From assembly GCA_029964075.1 (NCBI GenBank), contig CM057136.1:806001-870000 (forward strand): a DNA stretch of 64,000 nucleotides. Direction: 5' to 3'. The notes beneath the pieces were generated by a model, which was given only the letters and a program-made list of their open reading frames with translations, made no database searches and was not told the DNA's origin. A program made the translations under genes and the position numbers. The stretch is from Patiria pectinifera (lineage: Eukaryota > Echinodermata > Asteroidea > Valvatida > Asterinidae). This document shows, in pieces, positions 13,476 to 24,927 of this stretch; position 1 is the first letter of the stretch, and each line of letters opens with the position of its first letter.

Positions 13476-13796
13476 TTAATATGTATTTAAATCATAAACA
13501 TCCTACTGCATGTTTCCTTTAATAACGATAAAATTCAAATTTACCCAGCCGGCCGGGTCTAGAAATAAATCTGAATCAGCATTCCCAAAAACAGGTACCA
13601 TATAGTCCATGGTCTTCTTTCTACCCGACTGATTGACTGACTGAGGCTGATTGACTGACTATCAATTTCAGACATCTCCATCACTTCAGTCTGGGAAGAA
13701 CCATGCCTATTACATGTGCATTTCCAGCTATCTTCATTGTTCAACTGTTATGATATACATGTACATGTATTATTCACTTGTAGCCGTTTGTAGCAA

Positions 13797-14097
13797 GGCC
13801 AAGTAAAAAAATGTATAGTTTCTCATCCGGGCTTTAAAAAAATGGGAGGCGGCCCTTTTTTTTCTTTCAAGATAGCTGATATTCCAAGATGAATTCTTCC
13901 ATTTTCTTGACTCTTTCCTAATATTTTGGGGCTAAATGAATTATAACACCTAAAACAGTATAAAAAAAAATCTGAACTTGCATACATAGCTACAATTTTG
14001 CTGGAAGAACATAAAAATCTAAATATATCGCAAATTATTGATTTACAAACAAGGAAGCAGGCAGGTACCATAAACTTCTTTATTTTTTTACTTGGCC
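13797..14097 (+). mobile_element. MITE with GGCCAAGTAAAAAAA ends
   Basis: Inverted ends ggccaagtaaaaaaatg / ttttttacttggcc, flanked by CAA on both sides (3-bp duplication). A related single end is at 62181. Non-coding. Confidence 0.6.
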
Positions 14098-14493
14098 CAA
14101 TACGGGAGACACTGAACAAGTAGCTCTATCTTTTATGCACAAATAATTACAAATTGGGCAAATACCTGTAACTGTTCTAGCTGCAATCGAATTATGTACA
14201 TAAATTCATTTGGATGGGATCTGCAGGTTTACATTTGTTCAATACAGCAGTTCCTACAATATAGTACAATATTTTCTTCAATATTATTTTATTGTCCACA
14301 AGATAAATCCATTTTTTTGTAAGCAAAATATCAGAACAATTTGTAAAAGGAATTATATTCCTAGGTATATGATTTTTATCAGGAATTGGTAAGAGTTGTT
14401 TTCTAGGTCTGATGAGTAGGCAAGGTTGACATGTGGTGTTCCTGTCCATGGACAATGTGGTAGATATCCGTGGCAAAGCTCTTCCTGTCCGTC

Positions 14494-17400
14494 TCACCTC
14501 TTCTCTAGGTGTTTGAATTTAGCTTCTGTGAAGGAAAAAAAGACATTGAATTACTTATTTAAAACACTGTGGCCCATATAAGGCCAAAAAAAAAAATAAG
14601 TTGGTCTCTGGTCAGCGCGCGCGTCGATTTTAAGCATGCGCGTCGATCTTTTTTTTTTTCAAAATGTTCGGCGGTAGCTCCAACAGCGCCCTCTATTTCC
14701 ACACCTCCTCAATTTTTTTTACCAAAGAGCACCAAGGAATGGGAAATTGCACCAAGGCAAATGATCGAAAGCACCAAGGCAAATTATGGAGGACACCAAT
14801 GTACATGAGGACACCAAAAAGCAAAATAGTACCCACCTTGTCTGTACAATCCAAGCTTGAAGAAAAAAAAGAAAAAAGCAAAAAAAAAAAAAAAATCCGC
14901 GTGGCCGCGTCAATTCCGGAACTTTGGTCTGACCAGAGACCGAATATTTTTTTGGGGGGGCCTAATATGGAGTTTATTTCGTGGTGACAGTAACATCCAA
15001 CCACTACATCGTTGGAGAGCTGGAGTTCTTTATTGTAGCTACACAGATTGTGGGGTTTGGGGAGGGGAGAGTGAGGGGGAGGGGGCGGGGGAGAGAGTGG
15101 GGGGGGGGGGGAGGGGGGGATGTTCCCCCAAGAGTATTGGTGGTGACACCAATGGCAACCCCCCTCCCCACACACACAAAATGATATTCCCAGTGCATAA
15201 TTTCTAGAAAGTTAACCAGTGTTCATAATTTTTCTCCCCCAGTGTAATGGCTCTATAATACTTCTCTTCCAGCATCCATTTTACGTAAATTCAACAGTAC
15301 TTACTCAGAGGAATGTGTACTGAAGTACATTCAGGTCAAACAGCGCCCCCTAGAGTATTAAGTAGGTCAATTATCCGACCTCCCCCAACCCCCTTTCAAA
15401 TTTTCCAAGCTGGTGGCTCCCCATCCCCCTCCCTCAATGTTGATAATGAAATCACTGCCACTGCTTATAGCAATGTTTCAAACCAAACAGGCGTCTTGAT
15501 CAAGCCATGGGTCTGAGTTATAGTTTATATTCTACCTGCACAATTGTAACAATGGGGATTAATTACAACTTTCTGAGTTACAGTTGCCCTAACAATCCTG
15601 AATCATCCAATTTTAATGTGATTTTGCACATCCCCTATTACCCATTGGGTATCACACTATGCTTGCATGTACTGTAGAGGCCCCCATCAAAGGTTAAAGA
15701 GAATATTTGCTGTTGCTGTAATTTTCAGAAATGGATGGATATGGGGGTTAGTATTTTATAGCAAATATTGTTACACTGACTTGTTTGAAGTTTTGTGTTC
15801 GTAGATGCTGGAAAAACCATAAAAAATCAATCATGTTTCTGTTGTCTGTTTTCCTGACCCCACTTAAGATGAAATGGCCGACCAGCATTGATACAAAGAT
15901 ATCACTTTTCTTGAAAATGACAGCACACCAGATGCCAAGATTTTACAGGATGTTTTAGACTGGCATATTCACTTCAAGTTTGCAATTGTTGTATTTTCCC
16001 TTTAAGGCAAAATCCTTTATCTATGTTCAGCACATATACCTCAACTCAGATCTCATGCATTTTTTTAAACCTTGAATTAATGTCTGATCTATATTGATGA
16101 ATCTTTTGGAATGATGTAGCTTTGTGTTTTAAATGACGGAAAATAGTTATGAATAACCCTCACCAAGCTAGACTTTAATCATAAAACTTGGTGACTGTTC
16201 TAGCTGTACACAAAAGACGGACAGATATTTACCGGAGAATGAACTTCTAACCACAGACTTTACCAAGTCTCCTCCCATTTACATCGAATCAAAATACTGC
16301 CTGCAATGTTGTTGTAATTCAGAACATTATTCAGACCATAGACTTTACCTAGTCTTCTGGCATATGCATCCAATCTGAGCGCAGCCTGCTCGAGACTGAG
16401 GACGCTTTCTTCAATTTGATCCACCTGAGCCAAGTAAGGTTCCAAGTTCTTGTCTGTAAGAGGATAATTTATACAAAAGTGGTCAATAATTCAGCAGAAT
16501 CCAATTTCTACATAAAACTGTCAAACTCTCGTTTGCTGGTACCAGAGGGGCCAGGCTAGAATCTTCTCTGTGACTCAGTGACTGGCATGGCGCACCCAGG
16601 ATTTGGTATGGGGGGGGGGGGGGCCCACAACTTTTTGGTCCAAACTATTTTGACGTTGGTGGCACCACTTACCCCCTATTATACTACTCGAAAATGGCCA
16701 CATACATATCACCAAGGTCAAATCGTGGGACTAAAAAAAAAAATACAAAACAAACAAAACAAAACAAAAACCATTGACAACTTCTTCGTGGGTGGGGGGC
16801 TCAAGCCCCCGAGGCCCTCTCCCCCCCCCCCTTGCTTGCGCCTCTGTGACTGACATCACTTGTAACAGGGGTGTGAGTGACCACTGATAAAAATAGCTGA
16901 AAACAGCTGAAAAAGGTGCAAAAAAGCTGAACTTTGGAAATCTCCTATAGTTTTGTACACAGCAAGTGAGGGAAAAAAAGCTGAAATCCAAAACAAAAAA
17001 AAGCTGAAATCAGCTTTAAAGCTGAGACTTCACACCCCTGTTGTAAATTAGACTTGCTTAAGTCTCTCACTGACTGACTACTGCATGTGAATTAGACCTA
17101 TCCGACTGACTGACTGACTACTGACTGCCACTTGTGAATTAGCCGGGTTACCTTTAACCCTTTCCTTACCATGGGCGACTTTTGTCGACAAGAGGAACCC
17201 CCCTGCTGGTTCCCATGGGCGACTTTAGTCGACCAGGAAACCACACGCAGAACGCCCTCAACACAGATATATTCACTACTTTTCAGAAAGGCGGCATGTT
17301 GATATGTTTGGCCGCCGATACATCAACCATATACCAGCTGAAAGAGTGTTTTTGGATCGTTCTAACGGTGTAGTTTATTCATAGTGTTGCCATTACAAAA

Positions 17401-20400
17401 AAATGAGAAAAGTGCTTTAGAAGTATCCACGCACAATTTGAGGTATGGAGTGTTATTCGGTCATGTGGTGAAATGGCTTGCAGTTTGATAAATGGAACCA
17501 GATGAACAAACAGGCATAACTTTGGTATATTTACACATATGGACTTCATTTTTACATCACATAAAGAGTAAGGTTCGAGGAACAAACTTTACACGCAACA
17601 CCTATGATTTAAATCACTCCTTGGCAGTGAAAATCTGGGTTGGAAAAAGTGAGTTTGGGACTTGTGGTCATTTTGTTCACGCTGTAGTGATTTCCGCATG
17701 ACTAAGCAAACAATTTGGTCCTGAGGAGAGCCAAGTCAATAAACAATGTGGTACTGAAAGGGTTAACAATTGTTGACTGCTGTGATGTGGGATACGATGT
17801 TTTGAACACCCGAGGGTTGCATAGCACCTGATACGAAGCTAAGGGTGCTATGCGTCCCTCGGGTGTTTCAAACGTCATATCCCACATCACAGCAGTCAAC
17901 AATCTTCAAAGGTCTTGAATGAGCAAATGTCTCGAAGGAACACATAAGGAAGACAGACTGGTTTGGACAGAGAAAAGCTTCATTAATGAAAAGTACCAGT
18001 ATAAAACGCTATTGCAAACTGGCAAACAACACATACAGTAAGGAATAGTAAACACTAAGGTTTTATTACATGATGTTCATGTACGTATCCTTACATTTCT
18101 CATCCAAGGTCTTCATATCCTGGGCAATACATGTAGCCATTTGCTTCATGTCCTCATACTTCTTAGATGTTAGCCTGTTCATGTCTTCCAGAAGTTTGTA
18201 GTCCTCTGCAGTTGCTATTGATAATAATAAAAAAATAATACATGTACTAAGGGAATAACAGTGTGAGGAGCCGGTCTTCACTGCGTGATAATGACCGGGT
18301 GTGGGGGTGACCGCTGTTAATGGACCGAGACAAGGTGCTCCAATTTTGTGACTTTCTTCGCGATGTTTTCAGACTTTTTTGTGTTCATGTTCATGGGCAA
18401 TATTTTAGCCTAACAGCTATAACGACGTAAACTCAACAGAAACTGCTGCCATAGCGAAACAAATTTCAACAATGTTTTCATATCTTTACCTGATGGAGGA
18501 AGCTGAAATCTCGTTTACACATTCCTTGTGTCCGGAATTACAAAGATGCTTGGTTTAGGAAAGGTAAATATGTCGGTGGGTGAAGTGTTCAAAGAAAATA
18601 AATGGTAGATCTATGCTTTCGTCGTAAACATCCTCAGTATTTACTGCACTGCTGTACGATGTCGTTTCAAAACTTCCTTACGCGCGCGCACGCATGCATC
18701 CCTAGCAACTGTGTTGCGTACAGGCGCGTCAGTCTCACGCGATGGGGGTTGAGCGCATGTGCAGTGCTCTATTGTTACAAGCTACCGCAGGACTGTTGCA
18801 TGGGGCTGAACAGGGCTGGATCAATGCTGGTTCAGGGGCCATTTATTCGCTTGATCTTTGAAGCCGGTCCATTATCACCGTTAATGCCCGGCCACGTGAT
18901 CGAGTCTCGACCAATCAGAAACCATCAACTCTCCAAGGTATTTATTAACACTTTGACTGCTGGGCCCGAATATATTCGGGATAGCTTTACACCCGGCAGG
19001 TGCTATGCCCGAGTATACTCGGGATAGCAGTAAACGTTGTGCTGCCCTCTGTTGAACGACAGATTGTTGTTGTTCAACAGAGGGCAGCACAACGTTTACT
19101 GCTATCCCGAGTATACTCGGGCATAGCACCTGCCGGGTGTAAAGCTATCCCGAGTATATTCGGGCCCAGCAGTCAAAGTGTTAATAATGTTTACAAGTCA
19201 CTTGACACCAACTTTAACAATGCTATTGTTAATCATTTGAAAAAGGTGAACAATACACGACCAAAAATACAAAAGAGATGTTAATTCAAGATTGAGTTTT
19301 GTCTCTCACCAACGAACATTCATCAATACCAAAATACTCAGTGTATTCCAAGGGCCTGTGAGAAAAAGCTTACTCAGGTGGGAATCCAACCCACGACCTC
19401 CTGCTTACTAGTGCAGACGTCTTACCACTTGACCGCTGAGCTTGCTGGGGTCAGCTGGCTGGTTCGAATCAGATACAGCAGGGGGTACTGCAACCAATTA
19501 CAATTCATGTGATGGAATACGTGGGTGGCTGTGTTGCTTGTCAGCAACCCACAGGCATAACATAAAGTAATTGAAGCTGTTAAGCCCCAACAAGACCATC
19601 CGCCCCAACTTAAGCTAGGACCTTCCTAGCCTTGGTCAAGGCGCTATAGTTGTTATTCATCCCAGCCGTAGCGTGGTAAACGATATCCTCGCTAGCGCTG
19701 TGCAGGCGGTGCATTAAAAATACAGTGCGAACAGCGACCTCACGCGGCCACCATTTCTATGCAAATCAGTTGGGGACGATCGAGAGCCTTGGTTCAATCG
19801 TCGGCAAAAGCTTATGTTTTTCTTTATTTTGCGCTGGATTTCTAGCACACGACCTCGTATGCGAATACAGATAAGTGTAGGCGGGGCTAATATGTGGAGT
19901 GTCCAATCACACCTTGGTAAATCTGGACGTCATCCAATTATTTGCAGCTATTCGCCTTTTGCGGACGTGACAGTTTTTGTGCATTGGTGCCGTGTGCAGA
20001 GACACACAACGTGTACGTGTATGGATTATGTACGGTGCCACGTTTCACTATGCAAGTTTCCACGCACGATCGACCAATAAGAAGAAGCCATTTAAGGTCA
20101 GGTAAGGCTATTAACATAATGAGCACCACCCCCAAAACCTCGCATGGACGATTGAACCAAGGCGCTAGACTGGGTCCCACTGATTTGCATAAAAATAGTG
20201 GCCGCGTGATGTTGCTGACGCGCTGTATGTTTAATGCACTGCATGCATGACTGCATGCATAGCGCTAGCGAAGATATCGTTTACCGCGTTACGGCCGGAT
20301 GAATAACAACTAGCGTCTTGACCAAGGCCAGGACCTTCCCAACTAATTGGAACAATATAGTTGGGATGGTTCCAACTGAAGTTGGGACTGTACGTCCCAA

Positions 20401-23400
20401 CTATACAGGGTGAGTAAAAAAAAAAATGTCTGGACCATTGTTTTAGTGAAGTTCTGGATGTAGCACTTTGAAAATCTAGGATATGAAAGCCCAATTCATA
20501 AGCTTTCTTTTAGTACAAGAATCATTCAAATCTCTCTTGTAATTTTCAAGTTACAGAATTTTAAACACTATCACCGCTTTAAAGTTCAGCCAACGGATTG
20601 CAAAAAAGGTAAGTGTTCTTTCAGCAAAACAAAAACAAATCACATAGGGATGTGTGTGAATTGGATTCGTTTTGCTGAAAGAAAGCACAGCTTTTTTGCG
20701 ATCCGTGGACAGGACTTTAAAACGGTGGTTGTGTTTAAAATTCCGTAACTTGAAAAGTACATGAGTGATTTGAATGATTCGTGTACTAAGAGAAAGCTTA
20801 TGAATTAGGCTTTCATATCCTAGATTTTGACAGTGCTATAGCCAGAGCTACACTAAAACAATAGTCCCAACATTTGGGTTTCGGGTTTTTTTTACTCGCC
20901 CTGTAGTTGGGCCGATGGTCTAGTTGGGGCATAACAAAGCCAGTTTGTCAGGCCAATAGTCTGCCTCTACGTACCTGCGAGATCCCCCCTGATATACGCT
21001 GTCATCTTGGTGAACATGTCTCGCGTCAACTCAGCAATGCCATGGTCTGGCTCGGTGGCTTCTGTTCCTGTCTCGACTCCTACTTCAGAACTTTCCACTG
21101 AAGGGCAAATAAGGAAATCACAGAAGGGGTTTTAGATATTGTGCGAGTGGCCACTCACAGATGCCTCATATGTAATTACTTTAAGCTACAGTCCATCATT
21201 TGTAATTTGTGCATTTTGTTCGTTTGAAGCAACAAAAGAGTTCAAAATCTAATGAAGGATACTGAGCAACTAACCTGATGAAGTTTCAGCTGAGCTTCAG
21301 CTGTACATTCCGAGAAAAACAACATTCTAAGATCACAATTTCAAATCAAAAGTTACTGAATCATGTTTTGAATTGTTTTGAATTGCAGCTATATACGCGA
21401 CGTCGCGCACTGATCCGACGAATTATAACAACCGCGCGCGCGTGTGCGTCGTTCCAATACTTGTGCGCGCTGCGCTGAATGACAGAACGAACTACTAATT
21501 TAAATTTTCCTACGGTGCTTCTTAAGAATCACCGTTGGAAATGCCTTCTTTCGTTGATTACTTCAAAATGACAGCTTCCCAGAAAGAATAATTTCACAGG
21601 GAGTTTAGTTCCCTTACTATCTTTCAACCAAGTTTGTTTTTCAACGATAATTACACCAGTTACTTTTCGGATGGCTGCAAATGATGGACTATAGCTTTAA
21701 CATGCAGGTGCTCATAAAACGTCAATGCAGTAGATTGAATGTCTAGACTATGCAACGACATATAGCAGTGTATCAATCAATCAATCAATCAAAAGAAATT
21801 TATAAAGCGCCAAAAATCAAAAGGTTTTCTCAGAGGCGCTGATGGGGCTCCAAAAAGAAGAAAAATTATTGATGGTACACCTCCTGAAACAGGTGAGCTT
21901 TCAGGAGTGTCTTGAATGTATGCAGTGAGGTGGTATCTCTCATGTATTCTAGAAGTTTGTTCCAGATTCTGGGGCGGTATACAGAAAATGATCTATCAGC
22001 AAAAGAGACACGATGGGTTCTGGGCTCAACAAAGTGTAGTGAACAGGAGGTTGATGATCGAAGTCGTCTCTGTTGAGGTCTAATTTGGAGCATGTCCGTG
22101 ATGTAAGCAGGAGCTTGTTTTCAGTATGCTTTAAACACAAGAATGATGACCTTGCAGTTGATTCTTTGTGTGCTTGGAAGCCAGTGTAATTTGATAAGTT
22201 CAGGAGTGATGGAGTCGAAATTTTGTTTGTTTGAAATTACTCTGGCAGCAGATCGCTGAACATTTTCAAGCCTCTTTTTCAGTTTCTGACTGATACCAAT
22301 CAAGAGGCTGTTACAGTAGTCCAGTTGTGATGTCGCCTGAGTGTGCACTGCTAACTTGATGGCCTCCACCTGTCCACAGTCAGCAGTTTACGGGCCCTAC
22401 TGATGTTGATTAGGTGGACATTTGCAGCTTTGATGATACTGGACACCTGAGCAGACATAGTCATCCCCGAGTCAAACATGACCCCAAGATTCCTGACTGG
22501 ATTAGCTTGAACAGGGACGTCAATTCCAGCAACTTTCAGAGATGACAGGTTGAACTTGGCAAGTTGAGCCCTGAAACCAATCACTTATACCTCCATGTAT
22601 ACGGCCATGTAGGGTGTAATCAAATCAAGGCCATGCACATGTTGCACGTTCTACGGAAACAAATGTTGGCATTGTACATGTACAGCGCGTGTGTCAATAA
22701 AAACGCAGGATTAGAAACAAAAATATTAAGAATATAAACCACCCCTATTCATCATAATGGTCACCCTCTATCCATCAAACAAGAACCCTTCGGTAGCTTG
22801 ATCGGTTATGGGTTCGACTACTGTGCTGGGGATCGGGATTCAAATCCGCTGCTGTGCTGCTACTTTTTTTTATCAAATCGTCCTTTTTACTTGAGTAGAT
22901 TTCGTTTTCTTCTTTGTAAGCCATTGCTTTGGAGGATTTGTTTTAAAAGAAAGTCTAAGAACCATTCAGTTGAAGGATACAATATAGTCTGGTTCAAACA
23001 GCCAAAGACCCTTACATTAGTACAGTATTCAGTCAGGGAACCAGATGATGCCGTTACATGTATGATAGCCGTTGACAGTTGCGTTTCGCACGGCTACTGT
23101 AACAACAGTCAATGCTACATGTAGGTAGGGAGGCTATTATTTTTTTTTCTTATTATATTGTCTACATTTGCTTTTATGGCAGACGTACATGTAGACGGCA
23201 CTCATGAATTCAAAAATTATATTTGAATTTTAAATAGAACAGACTGAATGTCCTTAAAAAAAATCACAATTTTAATCACAATTTCCTATAAGCCAATTCA
23301 GTATTCCAATCGAGCATGCATGAGATCTGCTTGATGACCAGTTTCATGAGAGATAAACAAAGCAGCTGAATGCACACAGATCAATGGGTGACGTGGTAAC

Positions 23401-24927
23401 CAAATCTGCATTTTGCAATTTTTTTAGCTAGGTACTAGTAAAAAAAGAAGAAGGAAACTTTTGTTTGCACAAAAATTGGAGCATATAAAAAAAACATCTT
23501 AAACCATGATGCCGTTTACTCCTAGAACTATGAGGCTCCGCGTGAGCGGAGCCTCATAGATCAAGAAGCCCGCATAATTGCCTGCAGCACAAAACACTAA
23601 TAAAGTACAAAAACGTCCATCAAAATGCAGCCATTTCACACAGAACCGCTGCACAGTTTGCCTATACTGCTTTCTCTTGACATACTCACGTATCTTGTGC
23701 GGAACTAACATAGGTGGATTCTGTCGGTTTTTAGGCCAAAATGATGAAAATATGCCCTTTCGCACTGAGCCAACCTGACATGAGACGTGCACATATGATC
23801 GGCGATGATGCAGTTTCGCCGAGCGCCGGGGGTACGGCCGCGAAATGATAGTATGTGCATGCGTACAAGTGCATGTACCGTACCCAGCGCGCTCCGAGCG
23901 AACCGAAAATCATCGCTCGATCATATGCGTGCGTTTCAAGTGTCAGGTTGGCTCAGTGCGGAAAGGGCATATTTTTTCATCATTTTGGCCTAAAAACCGA
24001 CAGAATCCACCTATAGTTCCGCACAAGATACGTGAGTATGTCAAGAGATAAAGTACGGAGTATAGGGCAAACTGTGCAGCGGTTCTGTGTGAAATGGCTG
24101 CATTTGATGGACGTTTTTGTACTTTATTAGTGTTTTGTGCTGCAGGCGATTTTGCGGGCTTCTTGATCTATGAGGCTCCGCTCACGCGGAGCCTCATAGT
24201 TCTAGGAGTAGATGCCGTTAATGATCAACATTTTGCATTTTCTTCAAAACAAGAACTTTTCTTTGATTTTGTTGGTAGGCCTCCCCTCTATGATTTTATG
24301 AACTGCTTATCCCGATCCCGTAACTAAATCGTTGAATCTGATGTGCTCATGCGCAGTTGGCAATGGATTCTTTATTTAACTTAAAGAGTTGTTTTGAGTT
24401 ATGATTCAGAGTGCGACTTATTGAAATTTCACTGTATAAAATAATACAAAACAGTCAACTCCACCCATCTAGCGGGTGCCGCGCAAACCCGCTGGTATTC
24501 AGTAAATGGTAATCCTTACTTTTAGGACACCTCTATTTTTTTAGGAGCTCTGTTCAAAACTGACTTTTGCAGATGTCTGTCCAGTACCAAAGTAACTTTT
24601 GCAGGCTAAAGCAGTCTTTAGAAGTCCGAGAAGGTGGCATTGCCAATTGTTCAGATGTGCCAAGAAGTATCAGAATGTCAATTTTGAGTGTCATTTAGTC
24701 AACTGTTTTGGTGAGTCTTTCCCTTCCTATATAGGAACGGGGTCCTAAAAGTAAGGATTACCCAGTAAATTGGGTCACCAAATGAACAGCGCCCTCACAC
24801 ATTTTCTAATCACGCGTCACTCATGTCACTGGTTAATAACAAGTTATATTTCACCTCTCTTCAGCTTTTTTTCCGCATCACTAGAAGTTTCTGAATCAGT
24901 ACTGTTGTTACTTTTAGTCTTCTCCAT
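14494..24927 (-). CDS. BLOC1S2: BLOC-1 subunit 2 (BLOC1S2), complete
   Basis: Five coding exons: 24927-24855, 21097-20975, 18214-18095, 16453-16349 and 14525-14494 (stop TGA). Lengths 73, 123, 120, 105 and 32 sum to 453, so 150 codons plus stop with all junctions in phase 1; human BLOC1S2 has 142 residues. The splice joins rebuild family-conserved words: [12 protein letters not shown] (about 45-56), [16 protein letters not shown] (66 on), [19 protein letters not shown], and a C terminus ending LEKR. The protein is an all-helical coiled-coil subunit of BLOC-1 (and of BORC in vertebrates), acting in lysosome-related organelle formation and lysosome positioning. The N-terminal 24 residues are Ser/Asn/Lys-rich and not conserved. 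A candidate poly(A) signal (AATAAA on the minus strand) is at 14293-14288. The gene is head to head with RNF181, 521 bp apart. Introns are filled with transposon debris. A second, dead copy of exon 1 is at 44207-44279. Confidence 0.95.
14582..14962 (+). mobile_element. Harbinger-like MITE, copy 2
   Basis: TAA duplications at 14579-14581 and 14963-14965. Inverted ends ggccaaaa..ggtctctggtcag / ctgaccagagaccg..ggcc. Sits directly upstream of the BLOC1S2 last exon (in its last intron). Copy B of RNF181 carries a close relative at 47171. Confidence 0.8.
15059..15130 (+). repeat. G-rich low-complexity tract
   Basis: About 70 bases of nearly pure purine with multiple runs of 4-12 G on the plus strand, able in principle to form G-quadruplexes. 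It lies in a BLOC1S2 intron, so the transcript strand is C-rich. Confidence 0.8.
15698..16001 (+). mobile_element. TTAA palindromic MITE, copy 4 (internally deleted)
   Basis: TTAA at 15694-15697 and 16002-16005. The left third (ttttcagaaatggatggata, gttacactgacttgtttgaa) and right end are present, but the part carrying the inverted ctggttccctgac pair and the left half of the palindrome is missing. In the last intron of BLOC1S2. Confidence 0.75.
16587..16846 (+). mobile_element. Likely non-autonomous element with GGCGCA..TGCGCC ends
   Basis: Starts ggcgcacccaggatttgg followed by a run of 12 G, and ends with C runs and ttgcttgcgcc. Duplication of the target is not clear. Confidence 0.4.
16867..17040 (+). 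mobile_element. Short MITE with CAGGGGTGTGA ends
   Basis: Ends caggggtgtgagtg / cttcacacccctg inverted. The interior is a run of agctgaaa words (at least six). Non-coding. Confidence 0.55.
17158..17762 (+). mobile_element. piggyBac-like MITE (TTAA target, CCCTTT ends)
   Basis: TTAA at 17154-17157 and 17763-17766. Ends CCCTTTCCTTAC and GTACTGAAAGGG are inverted. CCCTTT next to TTAA is typical of piggyBac. Near the left end the word CCATGGGCGACTTT(T/A)GTCGAC occurs twice (about 17169 and 17213). No transposase. Confidence 0.75.
17767..17906. mobile_element. Hairpin element next to the piggyBac-like MITE
   Basis: Inverted arms of about 60 bp: attgttgactgctgtgatg ... acacccgagg on the left, complement on the right up to 17904. 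Small loop near 17832. Confidence 0.7.
18942..19187. mobile_element. Perfect foldback with nested palindromes
   Basis: Arms of about 115 bp around a loop of about 14 bp (near 19057-19070) are almost identical: left aacactttgactgctgggcc, right ggcccagcagtcaaagtgtt. Each arm itself holds two short palindromes, CCCGAATATATTCGGG and CCCGAGTATACTCGGG. The same peptide therefore reads from both strands, which explains the paired open frames here; neither is a gene. Confidence 0.85.
19373..19445 (-). mobile_element. tRNA-like SINE head
   Basis: On the minus strand agctcagcggtcaagtgg (box A-like) is followed after about 30 bases by gtgggttggattcccac (box B-like T arm). There are mismatches to a working tRNA acceptor stem, so a tRNA-derived SINE is more likely than a tRNA gene. 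Confidence 0.55.
19618..20346. mobile_element. Long foldback element, about 730 bp
   Basis: Left arm (aggaccttcctagccttgg ... gtggtaaacgatatc ... gctagcgctgtgcagg ... cgcggccac) is answered in reverse by gtggccgcgtgatgttgctg ... agcgctagcgaagatatcg ... ttggccttggtc-like sequence to 20346. Both arms include ATGCAAAT. Open frames inside are by-products. Confidence 0.7.
20406..20903 (+). mobile_element. Mariner-like foldback MITE
   Basis: Ends CAGGGTGAGTAAAAAA and ttttttactcgccctg, flanked by TA. The whole 498 bp is a long inverted repeat: tatgaaagcccaattcataagctt is answered by aagcttatgaattaggctttcata, and caaaaaaggtaagtg by its complement near 20685. Confidence 0.78.
21181..21700 (+). mobile_element. 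TTAA-flanked MITE, second family
   Basis: Starts TTAAGCTACAGTCCATCATT and ends with the inverse (aatgatggactatagctttaa). The interior (gcagctatatacgcgacgtc .. gcgcgcgcgtgtgcgtcg) is related to 62048-62155. Lies just upstream of BLOC1S2 exon 2 in intron 1. Confidence 0.6.
21770..22590 (-). mobile_element. Decayed LINE 3' end (CR1/L2/Jockey-type reverse transcriptase)
   Basis: Minus-strand frames 22584-22351, 22369-22121 and 22093-21866 together give a reverse-transcriptase C terminus: [20 protein letters not shown], then [26 protein letters not shown] and [12 protein letters not shown], then [17 protein letters not shown]. Three frames mean frameshifts, so it is inactive. It ends in a (TGAT)n tail at 21790-21772, as expected for this LINE class. 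Confidence 0.85.
22791..22862 (+). mobile_element. tRNA-like SINE head
   Basis: ggtagcttgatcggttatggg resembles box A and gggattcaaatccg box B about 35 bases later. The acceptor stem does not pair, so SINE rather than tRNA. Confidence 0.45.
23517..24211. mobile_element. 695-bp hAT-like foldback element
   Basis: Flanked by the 8-bp duplication ATGCCGTT (23509-23516, 24212-24219). Arms of about 290 bp are inverted copies: tactcctagaactatgaggc and aagaagcccgcataattgcc on the left, mirrored on the right. At each tip ggctccgcgtgagcggagcc forms a small hairpin of its own. The right arm recurs in copy B at 43251-43561, where the N gap cuts the element. Confidence 0.82.
24508..24762 (+). mobile_element. 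255-bp hAT-like MITE
   Basis: Terminal inverted repeats GTAATCCTTACTTTTAGGAC (one base in from the ends), perfect over 21 bp. 8-bp duplication CAGTAAAT on both sides. Present unchanged in copy B at 43860-44114. Non-coding; in BLOC1S2 intron 1. Confidence 0.85.

Noticed and set aside
14693-15207. Frames up to 160 codons around the G-rich tract
   Set aside because: Low-complexity Pro/Ser/Gly/Lys translations of poly(A) and G runs inside a MITE; both strands open.
18881-19284. Two overlapping frames with the same peptide on opposite strands
   Set aside because: They are the two arms of a perfect inverted repeat; no gene.
19373-19445. Functional tRNA gene
   Set aside because: Box A and B are recognisable but the acceptor stem and cloverleaf do not pair; SINE is more likely. 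The same holds for 22791-22862.
20231-20494. 87-codon minus-strand frame
   Set aside because: Spans two unrelated transposon ends; no coding signal.
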